Below, piece by piece: positions 15,814 through 24,989 of a DNA stretch of 64,000 nt. The notes under the pieces are model-generated. The model ran no database searches. It was not told the DNA's origin and saw only the letters and a program-made list of their open reading frames with translations. Source of the DNA: Macellibacteroides fermentans (GTDB taxonomy: Bacteria > Bacteroidota > Bacteroidia > Bacteroidales > Tannerellaceae); the NCBI RefSeq assembly GCF_013409575.1, contig NZ_JACCCY010000004.1, forward strand, positions 1 to 64,000, given 5' to 3'. The translations under genes and the position numbers were made by a program. Every line of letters begins with the position of its first letter. Position 1 is the first letter of the stretch.

Positions 15814-17199
15814 ATGCTTAAAACCATACAAAAAATATTTTTTTTAGGAGCATTTGGATTGTTGATCTCTGCTACCGTTAGTGGAAGCCACTCGTATCGC
15901 TTTCGTGTGTATCTGAAGGATAAAGGTAATACAGGTTATAGTATTGACCGTCCGGAAGAATTTCTCTCCAAAGAGGCCCTGGAAAGACGTGCTCAGCGTA
16001 AAGTGGCTGTAACAAGTTCGGATATTCCAATTTCAGAATCATACATAGACAGTCTTTCTTCTACCGGAGCCGAACCTGTGGCTCAAAGCAAATGGATGTC
16101 TACGGTGGTTATGAATTCTCCTGATAGTTTGGTGGTGGACAAATTGAAAGCACTCTCTTTCGTTGATTCTGTAAAATGGGTTTGGAAAGGCGAAGCAGAT
16201 TATCCTAAGAATTTGGAACCTGATACCTCGAAATTCTACCCCTCAGATCTGCCCGTGGCTAATTATTATGGTCAGGCTGATTCCCAGATAAGCATGTTGA
16301 ATGGAGTAAAACTGCATCAGGCAGGATTTAGGGGACAGGGGATGCATATAGCTGTTATTGATGCGGGATTTCAAAATGTAAACCGTATTTCTGTTTTTGA
16401 TTCCCTGAGGTTGCTGGGTACAAAGAATATTGTTTCGCCCGGTCAGAGTGTGTATGAAAGTGATGACCACGGAACAAAAGTGCTTTCTTGTATGGCGGCC
16501 AACAGCCCGGGTGTGATGGTAGGTACAGCACCTGATGCTTCTTACTGGCTTATTAAAAGTGAAGATAACCGTTCTGAATTTCCTGTAGAGGAGGATTATT
16601 GGGTAGCTGCGGTAGAATTTGCCGATAGTGTTGGCGTAGACGTTATTACCTCATCTTTGGGATACTTCATGTTTGATACCGAAGATTCCGTTTACAGTCA
16701 GTGTTCTCTGGACGGTAAAACGGCTTTAATAAGTAAAGCTGCTTCAATGGCGGCAGATAAAGGCATTTTATTGTTCAGCAGTGCCGGAAATGAAGGTGCC
16801 AGCTCCTGGGGTAAGATTACTTTCCCGGGCGATGCCGACGAGATAGTGACGGTTGGAGCAGTTACGGATGATAAAAAGAAAAGTACTTTCAGCTCGATCG
16901 GATTTACAGCCGATTACCGTGTAAAACCAGATGTTGTAGCCTTAGGAAGCGGATGCAGCGTTGTGGATGCCTCGGGCAATATCACCTATGCAAACGGAAC
17001 CTCTTTTGCCACGCCTATTCTGGCCGGATTGTCAGTGTGCCTGTGGCAGGCAGTACCGGAACTTACACCTAAGGAGATGATTGATACCCTTCAACGGGCC
17101 GGACATATCAGTAGTCATCCGGATGCAGAATTGGGATATGGTTTGCCCGATTTGTATAAAGCCTATAAATCACAGTGTAAACATGTATCGGAACGATGA
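15814..17199 (+). CDS. Secreted subtilisin-like (S8) serine protease
   Basis: A 461-aa protease with a signal peptide (about 1-25, IFFLGAFGLLISATVSG), an N-terminal propeptide-like region (about 30-135, YRFRVYLKDKGNTGYSI) and a subtilase domain. The catalytic Asp is in AVIDAGFQNV, the His in DDHGTKVLSCMAA, the oxyanion Asn in SSAGNEGA and the Ser in NGTSFATPILAGL, so the triad is complete. The C-terminus (DLYKAYKSQCKHVSER) has no type IX sorting domain, so it probably stays in the periplasm or leaves by another route. Its last 17 bases overlap the start of xseA in another frame. Confidence 0.88.
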   Translation: MLKTIQKIFFLGAFGLLISATVSGSHSYRFRVYLKDKGNTGYSIDRPEEFLSKEALERRAQRKVAVTSSDIPISESYIDSLSSTGAEPVAQSKWMSTVVMNSPDSLVVDKLKALSFVDSVKWVWKGEADYPKNLEPDTSKFYPSDLPVANYYGQADSQISMLNGVKLHQAGFRGQGMHIAVIDAGFQNVNRISVFDSLRLLGTKNIVSPGQSVYESDDHGTKVLSCMAANSPGVMVGTAPDASYWLIKSEDNRSEFPVEEDYWVAAVEFADSVGVDVITSSLGYFMFDTEDSVYSQCSLDGKTALISKAASMAADKGILLFSSAGNEGASSWGKITFPGDADEIVTVGAVTDDKKKSTFSSIGFTADYRVKPDVVALGSGCSVVDASGNITYANGTSFATPILAGLSVCLWQAVPELTPKEMIDTLQRAGHISSHPDAELGYGLPDLYKAYKSQCKHVSER

Positions 17200-18583
17200 G
17201 AATTTGGGCGAATCAAGGCAGGAGTTTACGCTGCTGGAACTAAATAACCGTATCAAAGGGGTAATACAACAGAGTTTCCCCGATACGTATTGGGTGCGTG
17301 CGGAGATGAGCGATGTAAGACAGCATGCCGCCTCCGGTCATTGTTACCTCGAATTTGTTGAAAAACATCCGGTAAACGGACAATTGCTGGCAAAAGCCAG
17401 AGGGTCTATCTGGGCTAAAACCTTCCGGATGATAAAGCCTTATTTCGAGATGGAGACGGGGCAATCTTTTGCTTCCGGTATTAAAGTGCTGGTAAAGGTT
17501 ACCGTAGAATTCCATGAATTGTATGGATATAGTCTCACGGTGGTCGACATTGATCCTACCTATACGTTGGGCGACATGGTGCGCAGACGCATGGAGATAA
17601 TTAAGCAACTTCAGGAAGAGGGAGTCTTTTCCTTAAACAAGGAGCTGGATTGTCCACTGCTCCCGCAACGAATAGCGGTTATCACATCTCCTTCTGCAGC
17701 TGGATACGAAGACTTTATGAAGCAGCTTGTTCAGAATAAATCCGGTTATATTTTTTATACACATCTTTTTCCGGCGATTATGCAAGGCGAAAAAACGGAA
17801 GAGTCTGTAATTGGAGCATTGGATAAAGTGTACCGGCATCTGGATTGCTTCGATGTGGTTGTTATAATAAGAGGAGGTGGGGCTACCTCAGATCTGCATA
17901 GTTTCGACTCTTACCTGCTGGCAGCCAATTGTGCACAGTTTCCGTTGCCGATCATTACCGGTATTGGTCACGAACGGGATGATACCGTTGTTGATATGGT
18001 TGCCAACACTCGCATGAAAACACCTACAGCTGTAGCCGAATTTCTTATAAACCGGATGGATGATGCAGCTGATCGGCTAAATACTTTACAGGAGAAATGC
18101 AGTTCCAAAGCAATCGAAATCTTAACTGAGCGTAAGAACAGCCTCGATTTACTTGCAACCATGCTTCCTTCAATGGTGACGAGCCGATTGACATCCAATC
18201 ATTCTTCGTTACAACTATTGGGTATGAAGTTGCCATCTTTGGCAAATAATCTGTTGGAGCAGAATCGGTTCGCATTGCAGCGGTTGGTCGTTACTTTGCC
18301 TGCTACTGCTAAGCAGAATATGGAACGTAAAAATTCCGTGTTTGAGAAAATTGATTCTATGTTCCGGAAATCGGTGGATGATTTCCTTTTGAAAAGGAAA
18401 CATGCCTTAGAACTTTCCGAGCAATATGTTTCCCTGGCATCGCCCGAAAATATCCTGCGAAAGGGATATAGTTTAATTTATAAGAATGGGCGCCTGGTGA
18501 AAAGATCCGTCGATCTGCATGAAGGAGACGAGCTCTCCATTCACTTTATTGATGGGGATAAGAAGAGTAGAATTATTGAATGA
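17183..18583 (+). CDS. xseA: Exodeoxyribonuclease VII large subunit
   Basis: Catalytic subunit of exonuclease VII, which degrades single-stranded DNA to oligonucleotides during repair. From the ATG at 17183 it is 466 aa, so FTLLELNNRIKGVI lies near residue 13 as in other XseA proteins. The OB-fold (about 25-115) precedes the nuclease domain with RGGGATSDLHSFD, ITGIGHERDDTVVDMVAN and RMKTPTAVAEFLI; a long coiled-coil follows (about 295-420). The start overlaps the protease stop by 17 bases, and xseB follows after 17 bases, so translation is probably coupled. A longer frame from 17081 lies wholly inside the protease and is not favoured. Confidence 0.93.
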   Translation: MYRNDENLGESRQEFTLLELNNRIKGVIQQSFPDTYWVRAEMSDVRQHAASGHCYLEFVEKHPVNGQLLAKARGSIWAKTFRMIKPYFEMETGQSFASGIKVLVKVTVEFHELYGYSLTVVDIDPTYTLGDMVRRRMEIIKQLQEEGVFSLNKELDCPLLPQRIAVITSPSAAGYEDFMKQLVQNKSGYIFYTHLFPAIMQGEKTEESVIGALDKVYRHLDCFDVVVIIRGGGATSDLHSFDSYLLAANCAQFPLPIITGIGHERDDTVVDMVANTRMKTPTAVAEFLINRMDDAADRLNTLQEKCSSKAIEILTERKNSLDLLATMLPSMVTSRLTSNHSSLQLLGMKLPSLANNLLEQNRFALQRLVVTLPATAKQNMERKNSVFEKIDSMFRKSVDDFLLKRKHALELSEQYVSLASPENILRKGYSLIYKNGRLVKRSVDLHEGDELSIHFIDGDKKSRIIE

Positions 18584-18600
18584 TAAAACTGGATTAGGTT

Positions 18601-18798
18601 ATGGATATAAAAGAAGAATCATATAACGAGGCAATCGAAAAGCTTCGGTTGATTGTTGAAGCAATAGAGAAGGGTGATCTGGAGGTTGATCTTCTTTCGG
18701 AGAAGGTTAAAGAGGCAAGCCGGTTGATTAAACTCTGTAAAGACAAACTCTATAAGGCCGATCTTGAGGTTAAAAAAGTACTGGAAGAGTTGGAATAA
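18601..18798 (+). CDS. xseB: Exodeoxyribonuclease VII small subunit
   Basis: A 65-aa helical-hairpin protein that coats the XseA coiled coil and is needed for an active holoenzyme. The family pattern is plain: SYNEAIEKLRLIVEAIEKGD (about 7-26) followed by a second helix VDLLSEKVKEASRLIKLCKD. Size and position directly behind xseA are as expected. The next gene, ispD, starts 32 bases downstream. Confidence 0.93.
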   Translation: MDIKEESYNEAIEKLRLIVEAIEKGDLEVDLLSEKVKEASRLIKLCKDKLYKADLEVKKVLEELE

Positions 18799-18830
18799 TT
18801 GCCGGTATCACTTCTAAAACATATCTTTTT

Positions 18831-19517
18831 ATGAACGAATTACCCAAATATGTGCTGATTGTGGCCGGAGGTAGGGGGTTGCGGATGGGAGAACAGCTTC
18901 CTAAGCAATTTATTCCGATAGCAGGGAAGCCCGTACTAATGCATACGTTGGATGCCTTTGTCCGTTACGATGCATCGGTGCGCCTTATTGTTGTGCTTCC
19001 CGAATCGCATCAACAATATTGGCAGGACTTATGCAGAGAATATAATTTTTCTGTTCCGCATCAAATAGCTACCGGGGGTGAAACCCGTTTCCACTCGGTG
19101 AGAAATGGATTGAAATTGGTAAATTCATCCGGGTTGGTCGCTATTCACGACGGGGTGCGTCCTTTGGTGACGACCGACGTTATTGATGCCTGCTTCAGGG
19201 CTGCGGCATCCGATAAAGCGGCTATTCCGGTGTTGCCGATGATAGATTCTCTGCGCGAATATAATGCAACGGGGAGTATGCCGGTGGACCGGACTCGTTA
19301 TTGCTCTGTGCAGACTCCGCAGGTATTTGATTCAGCAACAGTCTTGTCGGCTTACGATGTCCCATTTGATGAGTGCTTCACCGATGATGCTTCCGTTGTT
19401 GAATCTAGCGGACATCCGGTTACGTTGGTAGCTGGCAACCGTGAGAATATTAAAATTACAACACCCTTTGATCTGCTGATTGCCGAGGCTGTATTGAAGG
19501 GGCGTACTAACATTTAG
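18831..19517 (+). CDS. ispD: 2-C-methyl-D-erythritol 4-phosphate cytidylyltransferase
   Basis: Third step of the non-mevalonate isoprenoid pathway: MEP + CTP to CDP-methylerythritol. At 228 aa it has the nucleotide-binding loop VAGGRGLRMGEQLPKQF (about 11-27), ATGGETRFHSVRNGL, the motif AIHDGVRPLV and the C-terminal TDDASVVE. No residue seems to be missing. It lies between xseB and recG in one transcript; ispF, two steps further in the pathway, is also in this window but 26 kb away next to porV. It is not fused to IspF as in some other bacteria. Confidence 0.94.
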   Translation: MNELPKYVLIVAGGRGLRMGEQLPKQFIPIAGKPVLMHTLDAFVRYDASVRLIVVLPESHQQYWQDLCREYNFSVPHQIATGGETRFHSVRNGLKLVNSSGLVAIHDGVRPLVTTDVIDACFRAAASDKAAIPVLPMIDSLREYNATGSMPVDRTRYCSVQTPQVFDSATVLSAYDVPFDECFTDDASVVESSGHPVTLVAGNRENIKITTPFDLLIAEAVLKGRTNI

Positions 19518-19528
19518 CTGATTGATAT

Positions 19529-21625
19529 ATGATTGACCTGGAAAGAAGATCGATTGTTTATTTACCGGGGGTAGGTCCAAAGAAAGCCGAACTTCTTGAA
19601 AAAGAGATCGGTGTACGTTCCTATGCCGATTTATTAAGCTTTTATCCTTATAAATACATTGATCGTTCCAGATTTTATAAGATTAGCGAAATAGAGGGTA
19701 ATATGCCCTATATTCAGCTAAAAGGACGTTTTCAATATTTTGAGACAGTAGGCGAAGGCAAGAGCAAACGATTGATAGGTAAATTTACCGATGGTACCGG
19801 GGTGATTGATCTGGTTTGGTTCAAAGGGGTTCATTATATTCTGGAGAAATATAAACCGGGCGTGGATTTTATTGTTTTCGGTAAACCGGTTGCTTTTGGA
19901 AGGGTATTTAGTATTCCGCATCCGGATATTGATCCCATTAGTAGTTTGGAGCAGGTGGCCTCTGGGTTGACTCCTTACTATTCAACTACAGAAAAGATGA
20001 AAAAAGCTTTTTTGAATTCCCGGGCGATTCAGAATCTGGTGTATAATGTATTGTATTCATCGCTGGATGAATTGACCGATTTATTGCCGGAATATCTTTT
20101 AAAGCGTGTTGGCATGATTTCTTTTGAAGAAGCCATGTGTCAGATTCATTTCCCGGATTCGGCCGAAAAGTTACGTGAAGCACAGACTCGTTTGAAGTTT
20201 GAAGAGCTATTTTATATCCAGTTAAATATGCTGCAGACTTCCAGTCAGCGTAAGATGCGCATCAAGGGGCTGGTCTTTTCGCGTGTTGGGTCCTACTTTA
20301 ATACCTTCTATTCTGAATATCTGCCGTTTGAACTTACAGGGGCTCAAAAGAGGGTGGTGCGCGAGATACGTACCGATATGGGAAGCGGCAGACAAATGAA
20401 CCGCTTGCTGCAGGGGGATGTCGGTAGTGGGAAAACCTTGGTTGCCTTGTTGTCGATGCTTTTGGCTTTGGATAATGGGTATCAGGCCTGTATGATGGCT
20501 CCAACCGAAATTCTGGCAACCCAGCATTTTGCAACAGTCGAAGGTTTCTTGAAAGATATGGATGTGAAGGTGGCTCTCCTTACCGGTTCAACGCGAAAGA
20601 AGGAACGGGAACGTTTGCTGGCACAGATAGCCGAAGGAGAGATTCAGATTTTAATTGGAACACATGCCCTGATAGAAGATACCGTTGTGTTTTCATCCCT
20701 TGGATTGGCTATCATCGACGAGCAACATCGCTTTGGTGTTGAGCAGCGTTCCAGGTTATGGAAAAAAAACAAGCAGATCCCGCATGTGTTGGTTATGACT
20801 GCCACACCCATCCCGCGTACCCTGGCTATGACGCTTTATGGGGACCTGGATGTGTCTGTAATAGACGAATTGCCTCCCGGCAGGAAACCGATTAAGACAG
20901 TCCATCGATACGATACCAATAAGAAGCTGCTATACGAATTTTTAAGAAAGGAAATCAACCTGGGCAGGCAGGTTTATGTGGTTTTTCCACTTATTGAAGG
21001 AAGTGAGAAGCTGGACTACAAGGACTTGGAAGAGGGATATGAGATTTTTAAGGATGTTTTCCCCGAATTTACGGTGAGTATGGTGCACGGACGGATGAAG
21101 GCGGCCGATAAAGAGGCCGAAATGAAACGATTCATCTCAGGTGAAGCTCATATATTATTGGCTACTACTGTTATAGAGGTGGGTGTCAATGTCCCTAATG
21201 CTTCAGTGATGGTTATTGAAAGCGCCGAAAGATTCGGATTGTCGCAATTGCATCAGCTGAGAGGCAGGGTGGGAAGGGGTGCCGAGCAGTCATACTGTGT
21301 ACTTGTGTCTTCCTACAAGCTCAGCAATGATACCCGTAAGCGCCTTGAAATTATGGTTAACAGTAATGATGGCTTTGAAATTGCGGAAGCCGACCTTCGC
21401 CTTCGTGGTCACGGAGATCTGGAAGGCACCCGGCAGAGCGGCGAGGGGATAGATCTCAAAATTGCCGATCTCGCAGCAGACGGTCAGCTGCTTCAATATG
21501 CCCGTGATATGGCTCAAATGATATTAGCCGAAGATCCGGACCTTACGGAAGATAGAAATCGAATGCTGAACTATAAGCTTAAGAAGCTTTTTTCCAACAA
21601 AATAAACTGGGGAATGATTAGTTAA
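19529..21625 (+). CDS. recG: ATP-dependent DNA helicase RecG
   Basis: Remodels stalled replication forks and Holliday junctions. The 698-aa protein has the wedge/OB domain (about 60-150, preceded by the helix-hairpin-helix-like LPGVGPKKAELLEKEIG), then superfamily 2 helicase motifs: Walker A QGDVGSGKTLVA, DEQH box IIDEQHRFGVEQR, TATPIPRTLAMTL, and the motif VI region QLRGRVGRG. The C-terminal RecG signature with FEIAEADLRLRGHGDLEGTR is present. It starts 11 bases after ispD and closes the xseA-xseB-ispD-recG run. No hairpin terminator is obvious in the 205 bases that follow. Confidence 0.95.
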   Translation: MIDLERRSIVYLPGVGPKKAELLEKEIGVRSYADLLSFYPYKYIDRSRFYKISEIEGNMPYIQLKGRFQYFETVGEGKSKRLIGKFTDGTGVIDLVWFKGVHYILEKYKPGVDFIVFGKPVAFGRVFSIPHPDIDPISSLEQVASGLTPYYSTTEKMKKAFLNSRAIQNLVYNVLYSSLDELTDLLPEYLLKRVGMISFEEAMCQIHFPDSAEKLREAQTRLKFEELFYIQLNMLQTSSQRKMRIKGLVFSRVGSYFNTFYSEYLPFELTGAQKRVVREIRTDMGSGRQMNRLLQGDVGSGKTLVALLSMLLALDNGYQACMMAPTEILATQHFATVEGFLKDMDVKVALLTGSTRKKERERLLAQIAEGEIQILIGTHALIEDTVVFSSLGLAIIDEQHRFGVEQRSRLWKKNKQIPHVLVMTATPIPRTLAMTLYGDLDVSVIDELPPGRKPIKTVHRYDTNKKLLYEFLRKEINLGRQVYVVFPLIEGSEKLDYKDLEEGYEIFKDVFPEFTVSMVHGRMKAADKEAEMKRFISGEAHILLATTVIEVGVNVPNASVMVIESAERFGLSQLHQLRGRVGRGAEQSYCVLVSSYKLSNDTRKRLEIMVNSNDGFEIAEADLRLRGHGDLEGTRQSGEGIDLKIADLAADGQLLQYARDMAQMILAEDPDLTEDRNRMLNYKLKKLFSNKINWGMIS

Positions 21626-21830
21626 TGTGTTGTAAAACATGCTTTGATCTAATTTGCTTTAATTCAATAATTTAAAGTTGTATTTTAAATCTTGTTTAGA
21701 CTTATTGCCGAAATTTTTCTTCAATTAGTTTGGCTGGTATACTCTAAAATACGAACTTTGACATGTTGGCTATGTAACCCGATATGTCTATCGGTTGGTC
21801 ACCCCCCTATTTAAGTTAATTATACAACAA

Positions 21831-23033
21831 ATGAGCATAAGAACATTATTATTCCTCTGCGGTTTCTTTTTTGTGGCATCAGCGGCAACTCCGCTGACTC
21901 CCGTAAAAAAGAAAGTTGCAAACCGTATGCGTCAAATGGACACAAAGGTTACGGAACTTATGGCCGATCGCGTTGGCTTTAAAAAAGAAATGGCAGCTAA
22001 AGAGCTGTCGGATTTAAATTCCAAAATGTTGGAGGCAGAATTGGCTGAAGAAGACAAAATGTTTCCTGCCGATGAGTTATACGGTTCAATTTGGGACAAC
22101 CGCTGGGTGAATCCCTATAAGAAAGAGGATCTTACTTTACCTGATTCTTTTCGTATTGACTGTTCAACTTTTGTTCTGCCTGTAACCAGCGAAGTAAACG
22201 TAACTTCAAAGTATGGTCCGCGAAGACGCAGAATGCACCGCGGAATAGACTTGAAGGTGCAGATAGGTGATACAATCCGTGCCGCATTTGACGGTAAAAT
22301 CCGTATCAAGAATTACGAGAGAAGAGGATACGGTTACTACGTGGTGGTTCGCCATCCCAACGGTCTTGAAACTATTTACGGACACCTTTCTCATTTTCTG
22401 GTTGATGTGAACGACCAAGTTAAGGCTGGTGATCCGATTGCTTTAGGAGGAAATACCGGCCGTTCAACGGGCTCACATCTTCATTTTGAAACACGCTTCC
22501 TGGGTAAAGATATAGACCCTGCTGATATTATTGATTTTGAAAATGGAGTTCCTCACGAGGATTTGTATGTTTTCCATAATGTAAAGATCAATGGCAGAAA
22601 CAGTAATGTATATACCTCTTCAGGAGATCAGATGGTTTATCACCGGGTGAAATCAGGAGATACATTGGGCGCAATTGCCCGCCGGTATGGAACGTCCGTA
22701 AGTCAGCTGTGTAAATTGAATGGATTGAAGAGCACTTCCGTTTTACGTTTAGGTCAGGCAATCCGTTGCAGTGCAGGTTCAACAACACGTACGGCTTCTG
22801 TTAAGAATGAGTCGGGCAACGATGAAAAATCAACGGTATCAAGCAGTAAGAAAAAGAATATTACTGTCGAAACATCATCAGACAATAATGCAACCTATCA
22901 TCGTATCAAATCTGGCGACACTTTAGGTGCTATCGCACGTAAGTACGGTACTTCTGTAGGTAAGATTTGCGAATTGAATGGCATTTCCAAGACAACAACT
23001 TTACGACTCGGACGTTCATTGCGTTGTTCGTAA
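21831..23033 (+). CDS. Secreted M23 peptidase with two LysM domains
   Basis: A peptidoglycan-directed metallopeptidase, 400 aa from the ATG at 21831. The N-terminus is a signal peptide (TLLFLCGFFFVASAA). A charged helical segment (about 25-80) precedes the M23 domain (about 125-235): zinc ligands are in HRGIDLK and HLHFETR, with YGHLSHF between. Two LysM domains (about 265-310 and 355-400) share YHRxKSGDTLGAIARxYGTS and should bind glycan strands. It could cut cell-wall cross-links or act as an EnvC/NlpD-like amidase activator; the intact zinc motif favours real peptidase activity. Confidence 0.9.
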   Translation: MSIRTLLFLCGFFFVASAATPLTPVKKKVANRMRQMDTKVTELMADRVGFKKEMAAKELSDLNSKMLEAELAEEDKMFPADELYGSIWDNRWVNPYKKEDLTLPDSFRIDCSTFVLPVTSEVNVTSKYGPRRRRMHRGIDLKVQIGDTIRAAFDGKIRIKNYERRGYGYYVVVRHPNGLETIYGHLSHFLVDVNDQVKAGDPIALGGNTGRSTGSHLHFETRFLGKDIDPADIIDFENGVPHEDLYVFHNVKINGRNSNVYTSSGDQMVYHRVKSGDTLGAIARRYGTSVSQLCKLNGLKSTSVLRLGQAIRCSAGSTTRTASVKNESGNDEKSTVSSSKKKNITVETSSDNNATYHRIKSGDTLGAIARKYGTSVGKICELNGISKTTTLRLGRSLRCS

Positions 23034-23050
23034 CGTCACATTTATAGAAC

Positions 23051-23096
23051 AAAAGGCACAGTTGCTTAGTAGCTTCTGTGCCTTTTGTCGTTTTTT
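23051..23096 (+). terminator. Terminator after the M23 peptidase gene
   Basis: AAAAGGCACAG (23051-23061) pairs with CTGTGCCTTTT (23076-23086), followed by GTCGTTTTTT. Confidence 0.85.
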
Positions 23097-23098
23097 AT

Positions 23099-23106
23099 TA
23101 TCTTTG
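23099..23106 (+). promoter_or_regulatory. -7 element of the DUF1599-tpiA-folE cluster
   Basis: TATCTTTG matches TAnnTTTG, directly after the terminator and 20 bases before the ATG at 23127. Confidence 0.65.
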
Positions 23107-23126
23107 TACCATAATTTTATCTTCAT

Positions 23127-23672
23127 ATGGCAGATACAATAGCACAATTTGAAAAGGTTATAGCCCTTTGTCGGGATTTATTCCAGAAAAAACTGGTTGA
23201 TTATGGTCCTTCCTGGAGGATAATGCGTCCACAGTCAATTACTGATCAAATATTCATCAAGGCAAATAGAATACGGAGTCTTGAGTTGAAGGGTGTCAGT
23301 ATGGTGGATGAAGGCATAAAGCCCGAATTTATAGGCATTGTCAACTATGGGGTGATAGGGTTGATACAACTTGCGAAAGGTTTTGCCGATACTACCGATA
23401 TGACAGCCGAAGAGGCGATGACTCTGTATGATAAATATATTACTGAAACAAAAGAGTTGATGTATGCTAAAAATCATGATTATGACGAAGCCTGGCGAAG
23501 TATGCGTATCAGCTCCTATACAGATTTAATTCTGATGAAGATTTATCGTACAAAACAAATCGAATCGCATAATGGCAAGACCATCGTTTCGGAAGGAATA
23601 GATGCGAATTATATGGATATGATTAACTATGCAATCTTTGGACTGATAAAATTAGAATTCGGAGAGGAGTGA
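23127..23672 (+). CDS. DUF1599-family protein (tandem duplication)
   Basis: 181 aa, consisting of two copies of the same fold. The first half has LCRDLFQKKLVDYGPSWRIM, then IFIKANRIRSLE and GIVNYGVIGLIQL; the second has TKELMYAKNHDYDEAWRSM, then ILMKIYRTKQIE and DMINYAIFGLIKL. The family is annotated as DUF1599 and has been linked to nucleotide-modification-associated domains; no activity is established to my knowledge. The gene is the first of a cluster (DUF1599, BT_3928-like, tpiA, SPOR, folE) that I recall as conserved in Bacteroides. The next gene starts one base after its stop. Confidence 0.85.
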   Translation: MADTIAQFEKVIALCRDLFQKKLVDYGPSWRIMRPQSITDQIFIKANRIRSLELKGVSMVDEGIKPEFIGIVNYGVIGLIQLAKGFADTTDMTAEEAMTLYDKYITETKELMYAKNHDYDEAWRSMRISSYTDLILMKIYRTKQIESHNGKTIVSEGIDANYMDMINYAIFGLIKLEFGEE

Positions 23673-23673
23673 T

Positions 23674-24957
23674 ATGGTTAGGACAGAGCTGGTAAAAAAA
23701 GTAGTTGCGGAAATTAGCCGTTTGCTGATTGGCGTTGTTTTTATTTTTTCGGGAATAGTTAAGGCTATTGATCCGGTTGGTGGAGCAATAAAGATCGGCG
23801 ACTATCTTATGGCTTTTGGTTTTACCTGGCTGTCTTCTTTTGAATTGCTGCTGACTTTCTGTCTTTCGGCTGCCGAATTCACCTTGGGCGTTTGTATGCT
23901 GCTAGGGGTGTATCGCAGGTATTCATCCTTTTTTGTTCTGGTATTTATGTTGTTTATGACTCCTCTCACCCTCTATCTGGCACTATTTAATCCGGTGTCG
24001 GATTGTGGATGTTTCGGTGATGCAATAGTTCTGACAAACTGGGAAACTTTTTTAAAAAATATAGTTCTGCTAGCCGCAGCAGTAGTCGCTTTTATCTATA
24101 ATCGGTATATATGTAATTTCTATACCTTTAAGGCCTATTGGTTTGTTACGCTATTTGCCTATTTATTCTGTATAGGCTTTAACTACAGTAATTACAGTCA
24201 TCTCCCCATTATTGATTTCAGACCGTTCAAAGTAGGGGCCGATATTCCGGTATTGGTGTCGATACCCGACAATGCGCCTGCCGATGAGTATGCATATTAT
24301 TTTACCTACGAAAAGGACGGAGTAAAGAAAGAATTCTCATTGGAAAATTATCCTGCGGATGATTCTACCTGGACATACGTTAGCTCGCGTTCCGATTTGA
24401 TTAAGAAGGGGTATGTACCCCCGGTTCCCGGATTTGTACTGTATGACAGTGCATCAGTTGATATTACGGATGAAGTTCTTCGTAACAAAGGGCCAATGTT
24501 CTGGCTTGTTATTCCTTCAATAGAAAAGGCGGACGATAAAAATATCGATGCAATAAATAATGTATTTGACTTTGCCCAGGAACAGGGGTATCCGTTTTAT
24601 TGTTTAACAGGGTCTTCCCGTGAATCAATGACCGACTGGGAAAATAATACGGGTTCGGAATATACATTTATTACAACGGATGATGTTTTACTTAAGACTA
24701 TGATTCGTGCTAATCCGGGATTGATTCTTATTAATGACGGGGTAATTCGGGCAAAATGGAATCCCAACGATTTGCCTGACGAGGATTACATTAAAGAAAC
24801 AATGCAGAACCATCTGGACGGGAAGTCTGTTAATCCAAAAGAAGATGACGGTATATTATTCATGTTATTGAGTTTTACCGTACCTTTGCTGCTTGTTTGG
24901 ATATATGATTATTTTAGAAATCGGAGGAAACGTTCTGATAAGCAAATTGAGAGTTGA
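23674..24957 (+). CDS. BT_3928-like membrane protein (DoxX/MauE-type domain)
   Basis: 427 aa. The N-terminal part (about 1-165) has four or more membrane helices in a DoxX/MauE-like arrangement (LLIGVVFIFSGIVKAIDPVG; FVLVFMLFMTPLTLYLALFN) and a cysteine motif SDCGCFGDA between helices. A soluble part (about 190-390) looks thioredoxin-like (ANPGLILINDGVIRAKW) but lacks a CxxC. A final helix (about 397-415) anchors the C-terminus. The DCGC motif suggests a redox or quinone-linked role, which is inference. It lies one base behind DUF1599 and 32 bases before tpiA. Confidence 0.8.
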   Translation: MVRTELVKKVVAEISRLLIGVVFIFSGIVKAIDPVGGAIKIGDYLMAFGFTWLSSFELLLTFCLSAAEFTLGVCMLLGVYRRYSSFFVLVFMLFMTPLTLYLALFNPVSDCGCFGDAIVLTNWETFLKNIVLLAAAVVAFIYNRYICNFYTFKAYWFVTLFAYLFCIGFNYSNYSHLPIIDFRPFKVGADIPVLVSIPDNAPADEYAYYFTYEKDGVKKEFSLENYPADDSTWTYVSSRSDLIKKGYVPPVPGFVLYDSASVDITDEVLRNKGPMFWLVIPSIEKADDKNIDAINNVFDFAQEQGYPFYCLTGSSRESMTDWENNTGSEYTFITTDDVLLKTMIRANPGLILINDGVIRAKWNPNDLPDEDYIKETMQNHLDGKSVNPKEDDGILFMLLSFTVPLLLVWIYDYFRNRRKRSDKQIES

Positions 24958-24989
24958 TATTTTATATTATATATTTAATTAATTAAGAC

